Part shown: positions 1 to 7,762 of the stretch, piece after piece
How the letters are laid out: every line of letters begins with the position of its first letter
How positions within the stretch are numbered: position 1 is the first letter of the stretch
NCBI RefSeq assembly: GCF_051414135.1
Contig: NZ_JBLKOA010000002.1
Location: 310,001-374,000, forward strand
Direction of reading: 5' to 3'
DNA from: Halovenus halobia
GTDB taxonomy: Archaea > Halobacteriota > Halobacteria > Halobacteriales > Haloarculaceae
Length of the DNA: 64,000 nt
The notes under the pieces: generated by a model
The model's input: only the letters and a program-made list of their open reading frames with translations
Told to the model about the DNA's origin: nothing
Database searches by the model: none
Program-made: the position numbers and the translations under genes

Positions 1-543
1 GAGTGGAGAGACTGGTACTCGGTGACGCGAAGCGACCAACAGCGCAAGCAGTTCATCCGGTCGATTCAGGAGGGACACGTAACTGCTGCCTACGAAGGAT
101 ACAACGTCACGTACGCCCACGCAGGGCGACCGACCCCCTACGAGGCCAGTGCAATCAACGACGAGTTTGCGGCCGGGGCGTCAACACTCGAATCGGTCAT
201 CGGCGACCCAGAGGAAGTCGACAGGCAGGAACAACTCGTCGTCGAGTATCCAGCGGTATTTGGCGTCGACGGCCAGACTGGCCGGGGCCCCGAGGCTGGA
301 ATCGCGTGGCTCGACTTCGAGTTCATGCCCGAGGACGCACCGGCACAGATTGTTGGCCACACGCGCCAGGACAGTCCGGTTCGTCGGGGCAGCGTCATCT
401 GCCAAAACGTCATCAGAAACAACCGCCGAGGCGACGGCGGTGAGGCCATTCTTGTCGAGACACCAGACCGAATCGCCGCACTTGGTCGGAGCGCCGACGG
501 CGGGGTCCAGGAACACGAATTTACGCTGCCGTCGATGGAGTGA
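1..543 (+). CDS. Calcineurin-like metallophosphoesterase, C-terminal part
   Basis: The frame is open to the window edge, so only the C-terminal ~180 residues are present and the true start lies upstream. The segment YAHAG and the later QIVGHTRQ read as the last metal-binding blocks (H, then GHT) of the calcineurin-like phosphoesterase fold, the type used by serine/threonine protein phosphatases and related haloarchaeal phosphoesterases. The first blocks (DxH, GDxxD, GNHE) would lie outside the window, so the substrate cannot be judged. It converges with the next gene with a single base between the stop codons. Confidence 0.6.
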   Translation, partial: EWRDWYSVTRSDQQRKQFIRSIQEGHVTAAYEGYNVTYAHAGRPTPYEASAINDEFAAGASTLESVIGDPEEVDRQEQLVVEYPAVFGVDGQTGRGPEAGIAWLDFEFMPEDAPAQIVGHTRQDSPVRRGSVICQNVIRNNRRGDGGEAILVETPDRIAALGRSADGGVQEHEFTLPSME

Positions 544-544
544 G

Positions 545-1105
545 TTACTCCGGGGAGTTGGCTTCGGATTTCTTGCGAGCGATATCTGCTTCCGTAATAA
601 TCCCGACAATCTCTGAGTCCTCTTTGACCAGCACGGCGTCGTTGTGGTCGAGCGAACTCTCGATATCGGCGATGGTTTCGGCGGGTTCGACCGTTGTGGT
701 GGATTCGCTCATCACGTCAGCAACGGGCAGGTCGCCGACGTTTTCGTCGGCCTGCTGGCGAATACTGGACATGCTGATCAGCCCCAGCGGCGCGCCGTCG
801 CGAATGACTGGGAGTTGTGAGTAGCCTTTCGTGTCCATCAGTTCGGTCGTCTCGCGAACGCTCTCGTCTGGTTCGACGCTGACGACCGGCGAGTGCATCA
901 GTTCGCGGGCGTGCAATAGCCCACCCTCGGCCTCCTGCAACGCGTTGACAATCCGGCGAAGTGTCGAGAGCCGCGGGTCGACATCACCACCCTCGATCCG
1001 AGCGATCAGTGGCTGTGAGACATCCGCTCGCTCGGCGAGGTCACTCTGGGTCAAGCCCAGCTCATTTCGCCGCTCTCGAAGGTCTTCCGACGTCGGTAAG
1101 TCCAT
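545..1105 (-). CDS. XRE-type HTH regulator with two CBS domains
   Basis: 186 residues. The N-terminal ~60 residues form a Cro/C1-type helix-turn-helix (LGLTQSDLAERADVSQPLIA), followed by two CBS domains (about residues 65-120 and 122-180; for example YSQLPVIRDGAPLGLIS and DAVLVKEDSEIVGIIT). CBS pairs usually bind adenine nucleotides or SAM, so this is probably a transcription factor sensing a nucleotide ligand; that is known of the family and not shown here. I chose the ATG at 1105 because a TATA-like element lies 21-31 bases upstream; the in-frame TTG three codons earlier is unlikely. Confidence 0.85.
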   Translation of the reverse strand: MDLPTSEDLRERRNELGLTQSDLAERADVSQPLIARIEGGDVDPRLSTLRRIVNALQEAEGGLLHARELMHSPVVSVEPDESVRETTELMDTKGYSQLPVIRDGAPLGLISMSSIRQQADENVGDLPVADVMSESTTTVEPAETIADIESSLDHNDAVLVKEDSEIVGIITEADIARKKSEANSPE

Positions 1106-1125
1106 ACTCGACAATAACCAGTAGT

Positions 1126-1136
1126 AATATAAAAAA
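1126..1136 (-). promoter_or_regulatory. TATA box of the HTH-CBS gene
   Basis: On the minus strand the AT stretch reads TTTTTATATTA and ends about 20 bases before the ATG at 1105. This is the usual haloarchaeal spacing for a leaderless or near-leaderless transcript. Confidence 0.55.
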
Positions 1137-1156
1137 GCACCGGCAGCGCCGCGACG

Positions 1157-1522
1157 TTAGCTGCTTGCTTCGGCTTCGTCGTCCGCGAATTCCTCGGTAG
1201 CGACGACTTTCAGCGGGACATCTCGGAGCGCGCCGCCGATGTCGCTTTTTGCGATTCGCTGGGCGTGTTCTGTGCTCTCGGCGTTGAACACCTTCATTTC
1301 CAGTTGGAGACCAACGAGCGAGGTGTCGGCGGCGATGAAAGCCGAGTCAAACGGCTCCCCACAGGCCGGACAGTCCGTCAGCCCCACCTCGACTTCGACG
1401 TAGTCCATGTCTTTTTCGTTCAATCGTTTCCCTGCTTCGCTGACTGCCACACCGATCGCGTCGTCAACGTTGTCTACATCGTGGACCAACCAAGCGGCTT
1501 CCAGCCAGACACGGTAGTTCAT
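1157..1522 (-). CDS. UPF0212 (DUF555) family protein
   Basis: 121 residues from the ATG at 1522 (MNYRVWLEAAWLVHDV). The sequence matches what I know of the archaeal UPF0212 family: a conserved N-terminus, a central CPACGEPFDSAFIAADT block with a CxxC pair that could bind zinc, and a GGALRDVPL block near the C-terminus. The biochemical function is unknown. Another in-frame ATG two codons upstream (1528) is possible, but family members start with MNYRV. A 10-bp inverted repeat brackets the expected promoter position (see 1531-1578). Confidence 0.85.
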   Translation of the reverse strand: MNYRVWLEAAWLVHDVDNVDDAIGVAVSEAGKRLNEKDMDYVEVEVGLTDCPACGEPFDSAFIAADTSLVGLQLEMKVFNAESTEHAQRIAKSDIGGALRDVPLKVVATEEFADDEAEASS

Positions 1523-1530
1523 ACACATAC

Positions 1531-1578
1531 TGTGACGCCCACCCTACTCGTCTTTTTTGATTTCCCCCGGGCGTCACA
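1531..1578. promoter_or_regulatory. Inverted repeat bracketing a promoter (candidate operator)
   Basis: TGTGACGCCC (1531-1540) and its exact complement GGGCGTCACA (1569-1578) are separated by 28 bases. They lie just upstream of the UPF0212 start. The T/A-rich stretch between the arms (1551-1563) is where the minus-strand TATA element should be. Arms flanking the TATA suggest a dimeric regulator site, but a looped RNA or chance cannot be excluded. Confidence 0.4.
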
Positions 1579-1789
1579 GATCACGGCGCACCGGATTGCA
1601 ATAATCCGCATAAGTTATGACGATGTCGACACTGTGGTATGGTTCGATTACGTGACACTCCAGCCAGTGACCGAGTCCATAGGGTGTGTTCAGGTGAAGT
1701 CGTAAAACCACCAGACTGCAGTCGAATTATGCCAGTAGCCTCGCCCCGAAGACTTATATGTGTACGTCGTCCCCAGAGAGATACGGAAA
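1579..1789. other. Intergenic, no gene seen; promoter of the small membrane gene
   Basis: No convincing ORF on either strand. TTATAT at 1754-1759 sits about 30 bases before the ATG at 1790 and is the likely TATA box of the following gene. Confidence 0.4.
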
Positions 1790-1960
1790 ATGGAACGACT
1801 CCACAGATTCGCGCTACTGGTCCTGTACCAATTCACGCTGCTGGCCGGCATCCTGCTGTTGCCGGTCGCGATGCTGACCGAGCGGCTTGGCTTTCGACCG
1901 CCAGTCGACCGACTGGTGACTGGGCTGAAACAGCGCTACGAGCAGGCGACAGCGAACTAA
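1790..1960 (+). CDS. Small single-pass membrane protein
   Basis: 56 residues starting MERLHRF. One strongly hydrophobic segment (about residues 7-27, ALLVLYQFTLLAGILLLPVA) follows a short basic N-terminus, and the C-terminus is polar and basic, so this is a small inner-membrane protein. I prefer the ATG at 1790 to the upstream GTG at 1760 because the TATA-like TTATAT would lie at the normal distance. No functional assignment; it resembles small conserved haloarchaeal proteins of unknown role. Confidence 0.55.
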   Translation: MERLHRFALLVLYQFTLLAGILLLPVAMLTERLGFRPPVDRLVTGLKQRYEQATAN

Positions 1961-2012
1961 GCAGTTTTCAGAACAAATAGTTTCTTACGTGACCACGCGG
2001 TAGCCGTAGGTA

Positions 2013-2726
2013 ATGGAACACAACGCCGACTCACAGTTTTCAATCGGACAGCACACCGACCGGTTCAACACCAACCCGACAGAGCCAGAACTTGGCTCGC
2101 TTCCTGCGGCTGACAACGACGACGAAGCCGTCAACAAGACCGGGACGACGACCATCGGCATCGCTACCGACAACGGCGTCGTGGTCGCCACCGACCAGCG
2201 AGCGAGTCTCGGCGGTCGGTTTGTCTCGAACAAAAACGTCCAGAAGGTCGAGCAGATTCACCCGACTGCGGCGCTCACGCTCGTCGGTTCTGTCGGCGGT
2301 GCTCAGTCGTTTATCCGAACGCTTCGTGCAGAATCAAAGCTCTACGAGACACGGCGAGACAAGCAGATGAGTATTCAGGCGCTCGCGACGCTTGCAGGCA
2401 ACTTCGCCCGCGGCGGCCCATTCCTCGCCATCAATCCCATCCTCGGTGGTGTCGACGAGGATGGCAGCCACGTCTACAGTATCGACCCCGCCGGCGGTGT
2501 CATGCAGGACGATTACACCGTTACAGGCTCGGGCCTGACCGTCGCCTACGGGACGCTCGAAGACCGCTACGAGCCAGACCTCTCGATGGACGAAGCGCGG
2601 TCGACGGCCGCCGCCGCCATCGAAGCCGCCGCGGAGCGTGACACTGGCTCCGGGAACGGCGTGTTCGTCGCAGAAGTGACCGAAGATGGCGTCGACATCG
2701 ACGACTACGAACTCGGTGAACTGTAA
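2013..2726 (+). CDS. psmB: 20S proteasome beta subunit
   Basis: 237 residues. The catalytic subunit of the archaeal 20S proteasome: the 44-residue acidic propeptide ends KTG and autocleavage before TTTIG exposes Thr45 as the N-terminal nucleophile. Asp61 (position 17 of the mature chain, in VVATDQRAS) and Lys78 (equivalent of Lys33) complete the active site. The GSGL..AYG block typical of beta subunits is at about residue 170. It assembles with alpha subunits, encoded elsewhere, in the cytoplasm. The start is the first ATG, about 30 bases after an AT-rich stretch. Confidence 0.95.
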   Translation: MEHNADSQFSIGQHTDRFNTNPTEPELGSLPAADNDDEAVNKTGTTTIGIATDNGVVVATDQRASLGGRFVSNKNVQKVEQIHPTAALTLVGSVGGAQSFIRTLRAESKLYETRRDKQMSIQALATLAGNFARGGPFLAINPILGGVDEDGSHVYSIDPAGGVMQDDYTVTGSGLTVAYGTLEDRYEPDLSMDEARSTAAAAIEAAAERDTGSGNGVFVAEVTEDGVDIDDYELGEL

Positions 2727-2792
2727 CTGTCAGACAGAAGTCAGCCAGCCGACTGACGTGAGTTCTTGTATCCCCGGGTTGTTCGTGAGTGT

Positions 2793-3059
2793 ATGAACGA
2801 GATTACGCTTCGTCTGCCGGCAGAGACAACAGCGGCGTTGCAGTCCGAGGCCGACGAGCGGGGGGTGTCACTCGAATCACACCTCCGGGAGATTGTCGAG
2901 GCGTATCGCGCCGACGACGGGCAACGACCGAAACCTGTCGTGGAGTACGCCCACAGCGTCACAGGCAGAGAGTCCACGACCGACCGCAACGGGTCACCGA
3001 CCGGTAGTGAAGAAATTGGCTCCTTTCGGTACGGCTCGCGGTCGATTCTCTCGGAGTGA
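2793..3059 (+). CDS. Small ribbon-helix-helix-like protein
   Basis: 88 residues from the ATG at 2793. The first ~45 residues (MNEITLRLPAETTAALQSEA, then GVSLESHLREIVEAYR) have the strand-helix-helix pattern of Arc/MetJ or CopG-type DNA-binding proteins; the remaining residues are polar and probably disordered. It lies 48 bases before the anion permease gene on the same strand, so it may regulate that gene, which is inference. It could instead be an orphan antitoxin-like protein. Confidence 0.55.
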   Translation: MNEITLRLPAETTAALQSEADERGVSLESHLREIVEAYRADDGQRPKPVVEYAHSVTGRESTTDRNGSPTGSEEIGSFRYGSRSILSE

Positions 3060-3107
3060 CCAGCTAACCGCGTGGCTTTTTGTCTTGCTGTGAGTGTGTG
3101 GCAGTAG

Positions 3108-4964
3108 ATGGGCCCGGTCGTGCTCTCGCAGGCTGGTAGCGTCCCGCCACTGACAGCTGAGATTCTGCTCGTCTTCGCCATTGTCGCGGTAGCGCTGGTG
3201 CTGTTCGTTCTCGAACCACTGCCAATCGATATCGTCGCGCTCGCGGTGCTGGTGAGCCTGATCGTACTGGAACCGTGGACCGGCGTCGGCGCCGAAACCG
3301 GTGTTGGTGGCTTTGCGAGTTCGGCGACGCTGACAGTGCTGGCGATGTTCGTCATCAGCGAAGGTATCCGCCGGACCGGCCTGATCAACATGATCGGCGA
3401 CGCCATCGCCGAGCGCTACGGGTCGAGCCAGTACAAGCAGTTGCTCGCAGTGCTCGGACTCTCCGGCGGAACGGCCGGCTTTATCAACAACACGCCGGTG
3501 GTCGCGGTGATGATTCCGATGGTCAGCACGCTCTCCGAGCGGACCGGAATTTCGCCGTCGAAGCTGTTGATTCCGATCTCGTATACCGCGATGTTGGGCG
3601 GGATGTTGACGCTGATCGGCACCTCGACGAACATTCTCGCCTCAGATGTGTCCGCGCGGTTGATCGGCCAGCCGTTCTCGATGTTCGAGTTCACGCAACT
3701 GGGCGCACTGGTATTGCTGACCGGCGTTGTCTATCTGGGCACCGTCGGCCCGCTGTTGATTCCCGAGCGGATCAAAACGGGCGACAAACTCATCGACGAG
3801 TTCGGGATGGCAGAGTATCTGACGGAGGTTGTCGTCACCGAAAACTCAGACCTCGTCGGACTGACAGTCGCCCAGAGTGTCGCCCAGCTGAACGTGGAAG
3901 GAGACGTAATCCAGGTAATACGAGACGAGCGAGTGTACACCGAGCCACTGGCGCGCAAGGAAATCCGACCCGGCGACATTCTCGTCTTGCGGACCGACCA
4001 GCAGAGCGTGATGACTTTCCTCGAAACAGAGGGTCTCGAACTGGCACCGGACGCCCCGGTGTCAGAGGATACCCTTGACGCGACCGCCGAAGAGCTTGAG
4101 CCCTCGACAAACCAGGAACTCGTCGAGATTGTCGTCGCCCCGGGAGCCTCAATTCTGGGCAAGACACTCGAAACACTCAGTTTCAGAGACCGCTACGACG
4201 CCACGGTGCTGGCCATTCGCCGGGGCGGCGACGTGATCCACGCACGGATGGACGAGCGCAAACTTCGGCCGGGGGATACGCTGCTCGTTCAGGCCTCAGA
4301 GACGACAGTTAAGCGCTTTGCCAACGACCGAGATTTCATCGTGGCGCAGTCACTCACGCTGCCTGACTTTCGCTCGGAGCGAATTCCAGTTGCGCTCGGG
4401 ATTGTTGGGGCAGTTGTCGGCCTCGCTGCGTTCGAGGTTCTCCCGATTGTGGTGAGTTCACTCGGCGGCATCGTTGCAATGGTCGCAACAGGTTGTGTCA
4501 AGCCCGAGGAAGTGTACCAGTCCGTCGACTGGAGTGTGATTTTCCTGCTGGCAGGGCTGATTCCACTCGGTGTCGCGATGGAACGGACCGGCGCTGCGGA
4601 GTGGCTCGCCGCTGTCATTCTCCTCGTCACGGCAGGGCTCTCGCCAGCGCTGGTGCTTGGCCTGTTCTATCTCTTTACCGCGCTGATCACGAACCTGATC
4701 AGCAACAACGCAAGTGTCGTGTTGATGATCCCCGTAGCAGTCGAGGCGGCCACAGAGATCGGTGCCGACCCATTCACGTTCGTGCTCGCGGTCACCTTCG
4801 GCGCGTCGACAGCGATGTTAACCCCAATTGGCTACCAGACGAATCTGATGGTCTACGGCCCCGGTGGCTACAAGTTCACCGACTTCCTGCGCGTCGGCGC
4901 GCCCCTGCAGTTGTTGCTCGCAGTCGTGACAACTGTCGGGCTACTCGTGTTCTGGGGCGTCTGA
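3108..4964 (+). CDS. SLC13/DASS-type anion permease with two TrkA-C domains
   Basis: 618 residues. Two halves of about five membrane spans (residues ~17-225 and ~425-618) each carry a hairpin with an Asn-rich motif: GFINNTPVVAVMIP with GTSTNI in the first, NLISNNASVVLMIP with GYQTNL in the second. This pattern belongs to the divalent-anion:sodium symporter/ArsB superfamily. Between them are two TrkA-C (RCK_C) domains at about 236-312 and 338-405, each with an xRPGDxLLV signature, which probably bind a ligand and gate transport. The ion is not determinable; sulfate and dicarboxylates are typical for bacterial relatives. Confidence 0.85.
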   Translation: MGPVVLSQAGSVPPLTAEILLVFAIVAVALVLFVLEPLPIDIVALAVLVSLIVLEPWTGVGAETGVGGFASSATLTVLAMFVISEGIRRTGLINMIGDAIAERYGSSQYKQLLAVLGLSGGTAGFINNTPVVAVMIPMVSTLSERTGISPSKLLIPISYTAMLGGMLTLIGTSTNILASDVSARLIGQPFSMFEFTQLGALVLLTGVVYLGTVGPLLIPERIKTGDKLIDEFGMAEYLTEVVVTENSDLVGLTVAQSVAQLNVEGDVIQVIRDERVYTEPLARKEIRPGDILVLRTDQQSVMTFLETEGLELAPDAPVSEDTLDATAEELEPSTNQELVEIVVAPGASILGKTLETLSFRDRYDATVLAIRRGGDVIHARMDERKLRPGDTLLVQASETTVKRFANDRDFIVAQSLTLPDFRSERIPVALGIVGAVVGLAAFEVLPIVVSSLGGIVAMVATGCVKPEEVYQSVDWSVIFLLAGLIPLGVAMERTGAAEWLAAVILLVTAGLSPALVLGLFYLFTALITNLISNNASVVLMIPVAVEAATEIGADPFTFVLAVTFGASTAMLTPIGYQTNLMVYGPGGYKFTDFLRVGAPLQLLLAVVTTVGLLVFWGV

Positions 4965-5015
4965 ACCGCCCGATAAATCCCCGGGGCTCATATAGGAGCC
5001 ACCGGTAGGAGGCAT

Positions 5016-6371
5016 ATGGACTTGTTCGGGACAGCAGGGATTCGCGGGCCGGTCACGGAGGTGACGCCCTCGCTGGCGCTGACGGTCGGCCGAGCGGTCG
5101 CCGCGCGACTGGACGGCGAGATGGTCGTCATCGCACGTGACGGGCGAGAGACGGGGCAGACACTCGCCAGCGCCGCCGAGGCGGGGCTCACCAGCGGCGG
5201 CAGTCCGGTCAGGCGGGCGGGGCAGTTGCCAACGCCGGCGCTGGCCTGTGCCTCGGAGGGTCGGCACGGAATGATGATTACGGCCAGTCACAACCCGCCC
5301 GCGGACAACGGCATCAAACTGTTCGCCGACGGGAGCGAGTACGACAGTACGGCCGAAGCGGAAATCACCCAGCTGGTCGAGGAGGGGCCTCCACAGGCCG
5401 GTGCGATGGAGTGGGGAGACGTCGAGCGTCTTGACCCACTCGAAGCGTACCGCGAACGCGTGGCAACGTATTCCCGCGGGATTGGCGCGGAGTTGGACGG
5501 ACTGACCGTCGCCGTCGACTGCGGGTCGGGGATGGCCGGGCTGGCGACCCCACAGATACTGACGACGTTGGGCGGGGACGTACAGGCACTGAACGCGAAC
5601 ATCGACGGGCAGTTCACCGCACGAGAGAGCAAGCCAACTGCCGAATCGCTGACTGACCTGCGTCGGTTCGTCGCCACCGGGCCAGCGAAACTGGGCATCG
5701 GCCACGACGGCGACGCCGACCGAATCGTCATCGTCGACGGCGACGGCGAGGTTGTCCACGAAGATACGATTCTCGCAATCATCGCCGAGCGGTACGTCGA
5801 GGCCAGCACCGCCGCCGACCCAGTTGTCGTCACAACACCGAACGCCTCCGGGCGAATCGACGAGCGCGTCGACGCGGCGGGCGGCCGTGTCGAGCGCGTC
5901 CGACTCGGTGCGCTCCACGAAGGAATCGCAGCGGCCCAACAGGCGGGCGGCCCCGAGACTCGAATCGTCTTCGCGGCAGAGCCGTGGAAACACATTCATC
6001 CCGGGTTAGGCGGCTGGATCGACGCCGTCGCCTCGGCAGCGGTGTTCACGAGACTCGTCGCCGCAGACGGATTGCCAGCGCTGCGTGAACCAGTCAGCGA
6101 ACGACCCTACCGAAAGGTAAGTATCGAGTGTCCCGACGAGGCGAAGGGTGGGGTCATGGAGACACTCCGCGAGCGACTGCCAGAGACGTTCCCCGACGCA
6201 GGCGTCGATACCGACCACGGTGTGCGACTGGAACTCGCTGACGGGGAGTGGACGCTCGTGCGACCGAGCGGGACGGAGCCGTACGTCCGGATTTACGCCG
6301 AAAGCGACACTGTGGACCAGTTGGTCGACAGCGTCAGCGAAGTCGTCAAAAAAGCCATCGAGGAAGAATAG
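5016..6371 (+). CDS. Phosphohexomutase (phosphoglucosamine/phosphomannomutase family)
   Basis: 451 residues. All four domains of the alpha-D-phosphohexomutase family can be followed: N-terminal FGTAGIRG, the active-site loop TASHNPP with phosphoserine Ser91, the metal loop HDGDADRI (Asp231, 233, 235) and the C-terminal phosphate loop RPSGTEPYVRIYAE. It interconverts hexose 1- and 6-phosphates; the archaeal GlmM-like branch acts on glucosamine phosphate, but substrate choice cannot be read reliably. A good ribosome binding site (TAGGAGG) precedes the ATG. Probably cytoplasmic, feeding surface glycan precursors. Confidence 0.88.
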   Translation: MDLFGTAGIRGPVTEVTPSLALTVGRAVAARLDGEMVVIARDGRETGQTLASAAEAGLTSGGSPVRRAGQLPTPALACASEGRHGMMITASHNPPADNGIKLFADGSEYDSTAEAEITQLVEEGPPQAGAMEWGDVERLDPLEAYRERVATYSRGIGAELDGLTVAVDCGSGMAGLATPQILTTLGGDVQALNANIDGQFTARESKPTAESLTDLRRFVATGPAKLGIGHDGDADRIVIVDGDGEVVHEDTILAIIAERYVEASTAADPVVVTTPNASGRIDERVDAAGGRVERVRLGALHEGIAAAQQAGGPETRIVFAAEPWKHIHPGLGGWIDAVASAAVFTRLVAADGLPALREPVSERPYRKVSIECPDEAKGGVMETLRERLPETFPDAGVDTDHGVRLELADGEWTLVRPSGTEPYVRIYAESDTVDQLVDSVSEVVKKAIEEE

Positions 6372-6375
6372 TGGA

Positions 6376-6448
6376 TGCGCGGACCGGAATTTGAATCCGG
6401 GTTAAGGGCTTGGAAGGCCCTTGTCATGCCAGACTAGACCACCCGCGC
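6376..6448 (-). tRNA. tRNA-Gly (anticodon UCC)
   Basis: On the minus strand a full cloverleaf can be folded: acceptor GCGCGGG paired with TCCGCGC (one G-U), discriminator A, anticodon arm AGGGC-CTTCCAA-GCCCT with anticodon TCC, and T arm CCGGA-TTCAAAT-TCCGG. No CCA is encoded and there is no intron. It reads GGA glycine codons. It begins four bases after the stop of the phosphohexomutase gene on the opposite strand. The likely TATA element is the AACTTAA region at about 6476-6484. Confidence 0.95.
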
Positions 6449-6561
6449 TCGCAATCGTTGCTGAAGCCGTCCGGCGTTAAGTTTCTTCCTATTCACCGCG
6501 GGGGGCGTACAGGGACAATCCAGCAGCATTCTTATCTGTAGCTGTCACATATCACCGACCA

Positions 6562-6861
6562 ATGAGTGAAATCGTCTCGACTGACGGTGTGCTGGGTGGT
6601 GCACCACGTATCGACGGCCGCCGTATCGGCGTCCACCACGTCGCCAAGCGCGTCATCGAGGCTGGCGAGTCGCCGGAGCAGGTCGCGGCAGATTACGACC
6701 TCGATATCGCCGACGTACACCGCGCACTCACCTACTATTACGACAACCCTGTCGAGATGCGCAGGGTGCAGGCAGCGCGTCGGTCAGTTCCCGAGGAAGT
6801 CGAGACGGTTCGCGGTCCCGAAGACCTCGATACAGAAGCGCGTTCCGAACCCGAACCATGA
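6562..6861 (+). CDS. DUF433 antitoxin-like protein
   Basis: 99 residues. The opening GVLGGAPRIDGRRIGVHHVA and the following SPEQVAADYDLDIADVHRAL block are characteristic of the DUF433 family, small winged-helix-like proteins usually paired with a PIN-like partner. The C-terminal ~25 residues are acidic and probably disordered until bound. The gene overlaps the next by four bases (ATGA), so the two products are made together. Role as antitoxin and autorepressor is inferred from the family and the pairing. Confidence 0.75.
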   Translation: MSEIVSTDGVLGGAPRIDGRRIGVHHVAKRVIEAGESPEQVAADYDLDIADVHRALTYYYDNPVEMRRVQAARRSVPEEVETVRGPEDLDTEARSEPEP

Positions 6862-7193
6862 GACTGCTGACGGACGAGCACGTACCGCCAGCGGTAATTT
6901 CGGCACTGCGTGGCGAGGGCCACAATGTTGCGGTCGTCGGTGATGAAGTCGAACTCGGGTCCGAAGATACCGTCCTCCTGGAGTTTGCCCGCGAGACGAA
7001 CCGCACCATTCTGAGCGAAGATACCGACTTCCGCGGAGCGAATCCCGAGCTAGCGGTCGGCACACACCCTGGGGTATTAGCGTGCGATACCGCCGCGTCG
7101 CCAGGCAAAATTGCAACTGCTGTCCGACGAATCGAAGCGTACACTGACGACCTCTCCGGGACAGTGCTTTTCGTTCCGGGCGACTGGCTCTAA
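6858..7193 (+). CDS. DUF5615 PIN-like protein (toxin candidate)
   Basis: 111 residues. The start MRLLTDEHVPPAVISALR and the block TILSEDTDFRG place acidic residues as in the DUF5615 PIN-like nuclease family (Asp6 and Glu/Asp near residues 54-57). Such proteins are encoded next to DUF433 proteins and are considered RNase toxins, although activity is rarely shown. Four-base overlap with the upstream antitoxin-like gene supports a two-gene module. Confidence 0.72.
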   Translation: MRLLTDEHVPPAVISALRGEGHNVAVVGDEVELGSEDTVLLEFARETNRTILSEDTDFRGANPELAVGTHPGVLACDTAASPGKIATAVRRIEAYTDDLSGTVLFVPGDWL

Positions 7194-7214
7194 CTGAGAG
7201 TTAGGCGGGGTTGT

Positions 7215-7718
7215 TCACAGACTCTTGCTCTCGAAGGCCTCGCCGTCGGGCTCGCGCAGCTCGACTCGAAGCCCGTCGGCGGTCTGCTCAGCAGCCGCGT
7301 AGGCGGGCCGATACCGCCGTGGGTCGGCGTAGCTGCCGGGATTGATGTGGAGGCGCTCGCCAATCGTATCGATGACCGGACGGTGCGTGTGACCCGTGAT
7401 GATTACGTCGGCGTCTTCCTGCCGAGCCAACAGCGATAACTGCGTTTCGTCGTGTTCGTGGCCGTGAGCGAGAAGCAATCGATAGCCAGCCCACTCGGTC
7501 GTTGTCGTGGCAGGCAGTCGATTCTCCACCGCCGGACTGTCGCGGTTGCCGGGGACAGCCACGAATGAGTCCGCACGTTCGGCGAAGGCGTCGAGCACCG
7601 CTTCGGTCGTGAAATCGCCAGTGTGGGTGAGAACATCGGCGTCGTCAATCACGGAGCGCAGGTGTGCCGGCAGGCCCGGGTCGTCGCGTCGGTGGGTGTC
7701 GGAAACAGAGACGAGCAT
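7215..7718 (-). CDS. YfcE/MJ0936-type phosphodiesterase
   Basis: 167 residues. Complete set of calcineurin-like metal motifs: SDTH at residues 6-9, THTGD near 31, GNRD near 57 (Arg in place of the usual His of GNHD), HGHE, GHTHRP, and NPGS near the C-terminus. Small single-domain enzymes of this family are Mn-dependent phosphodiesterases of unknown natural substrate. The Arg substitution is common in the YfcE branch. It is the last gene of the minus-strand group shared with the ABC exporter, 44 bases away. Confidence 0.85.
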   Translation of the reverse strand: MLVSVSDTHRRDDPGLPAHLRSVIDDADVLTHTGDFTTEAVLDAFAERADSFVAVPGNRDSPAVENRLPATTTTEWAGYRLLLAHGHEHDETQLSLLARQEDADVIITGHTHRPVIDTIGERLHINPGSYADPRRYRPAYAAAEQTADGLRVELREPDGEAFESKSL

Positions 7719-7762
7719 TATCGTCCTGTAGAGAGAGCCTCGCTGAAAACAGTCTCGTTCGA

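Noticed and set aside
6376..6448. tRNA gene as an integration site
   Set aside because: No integrase gene or duplicate of the tRNA end was seen nearby.
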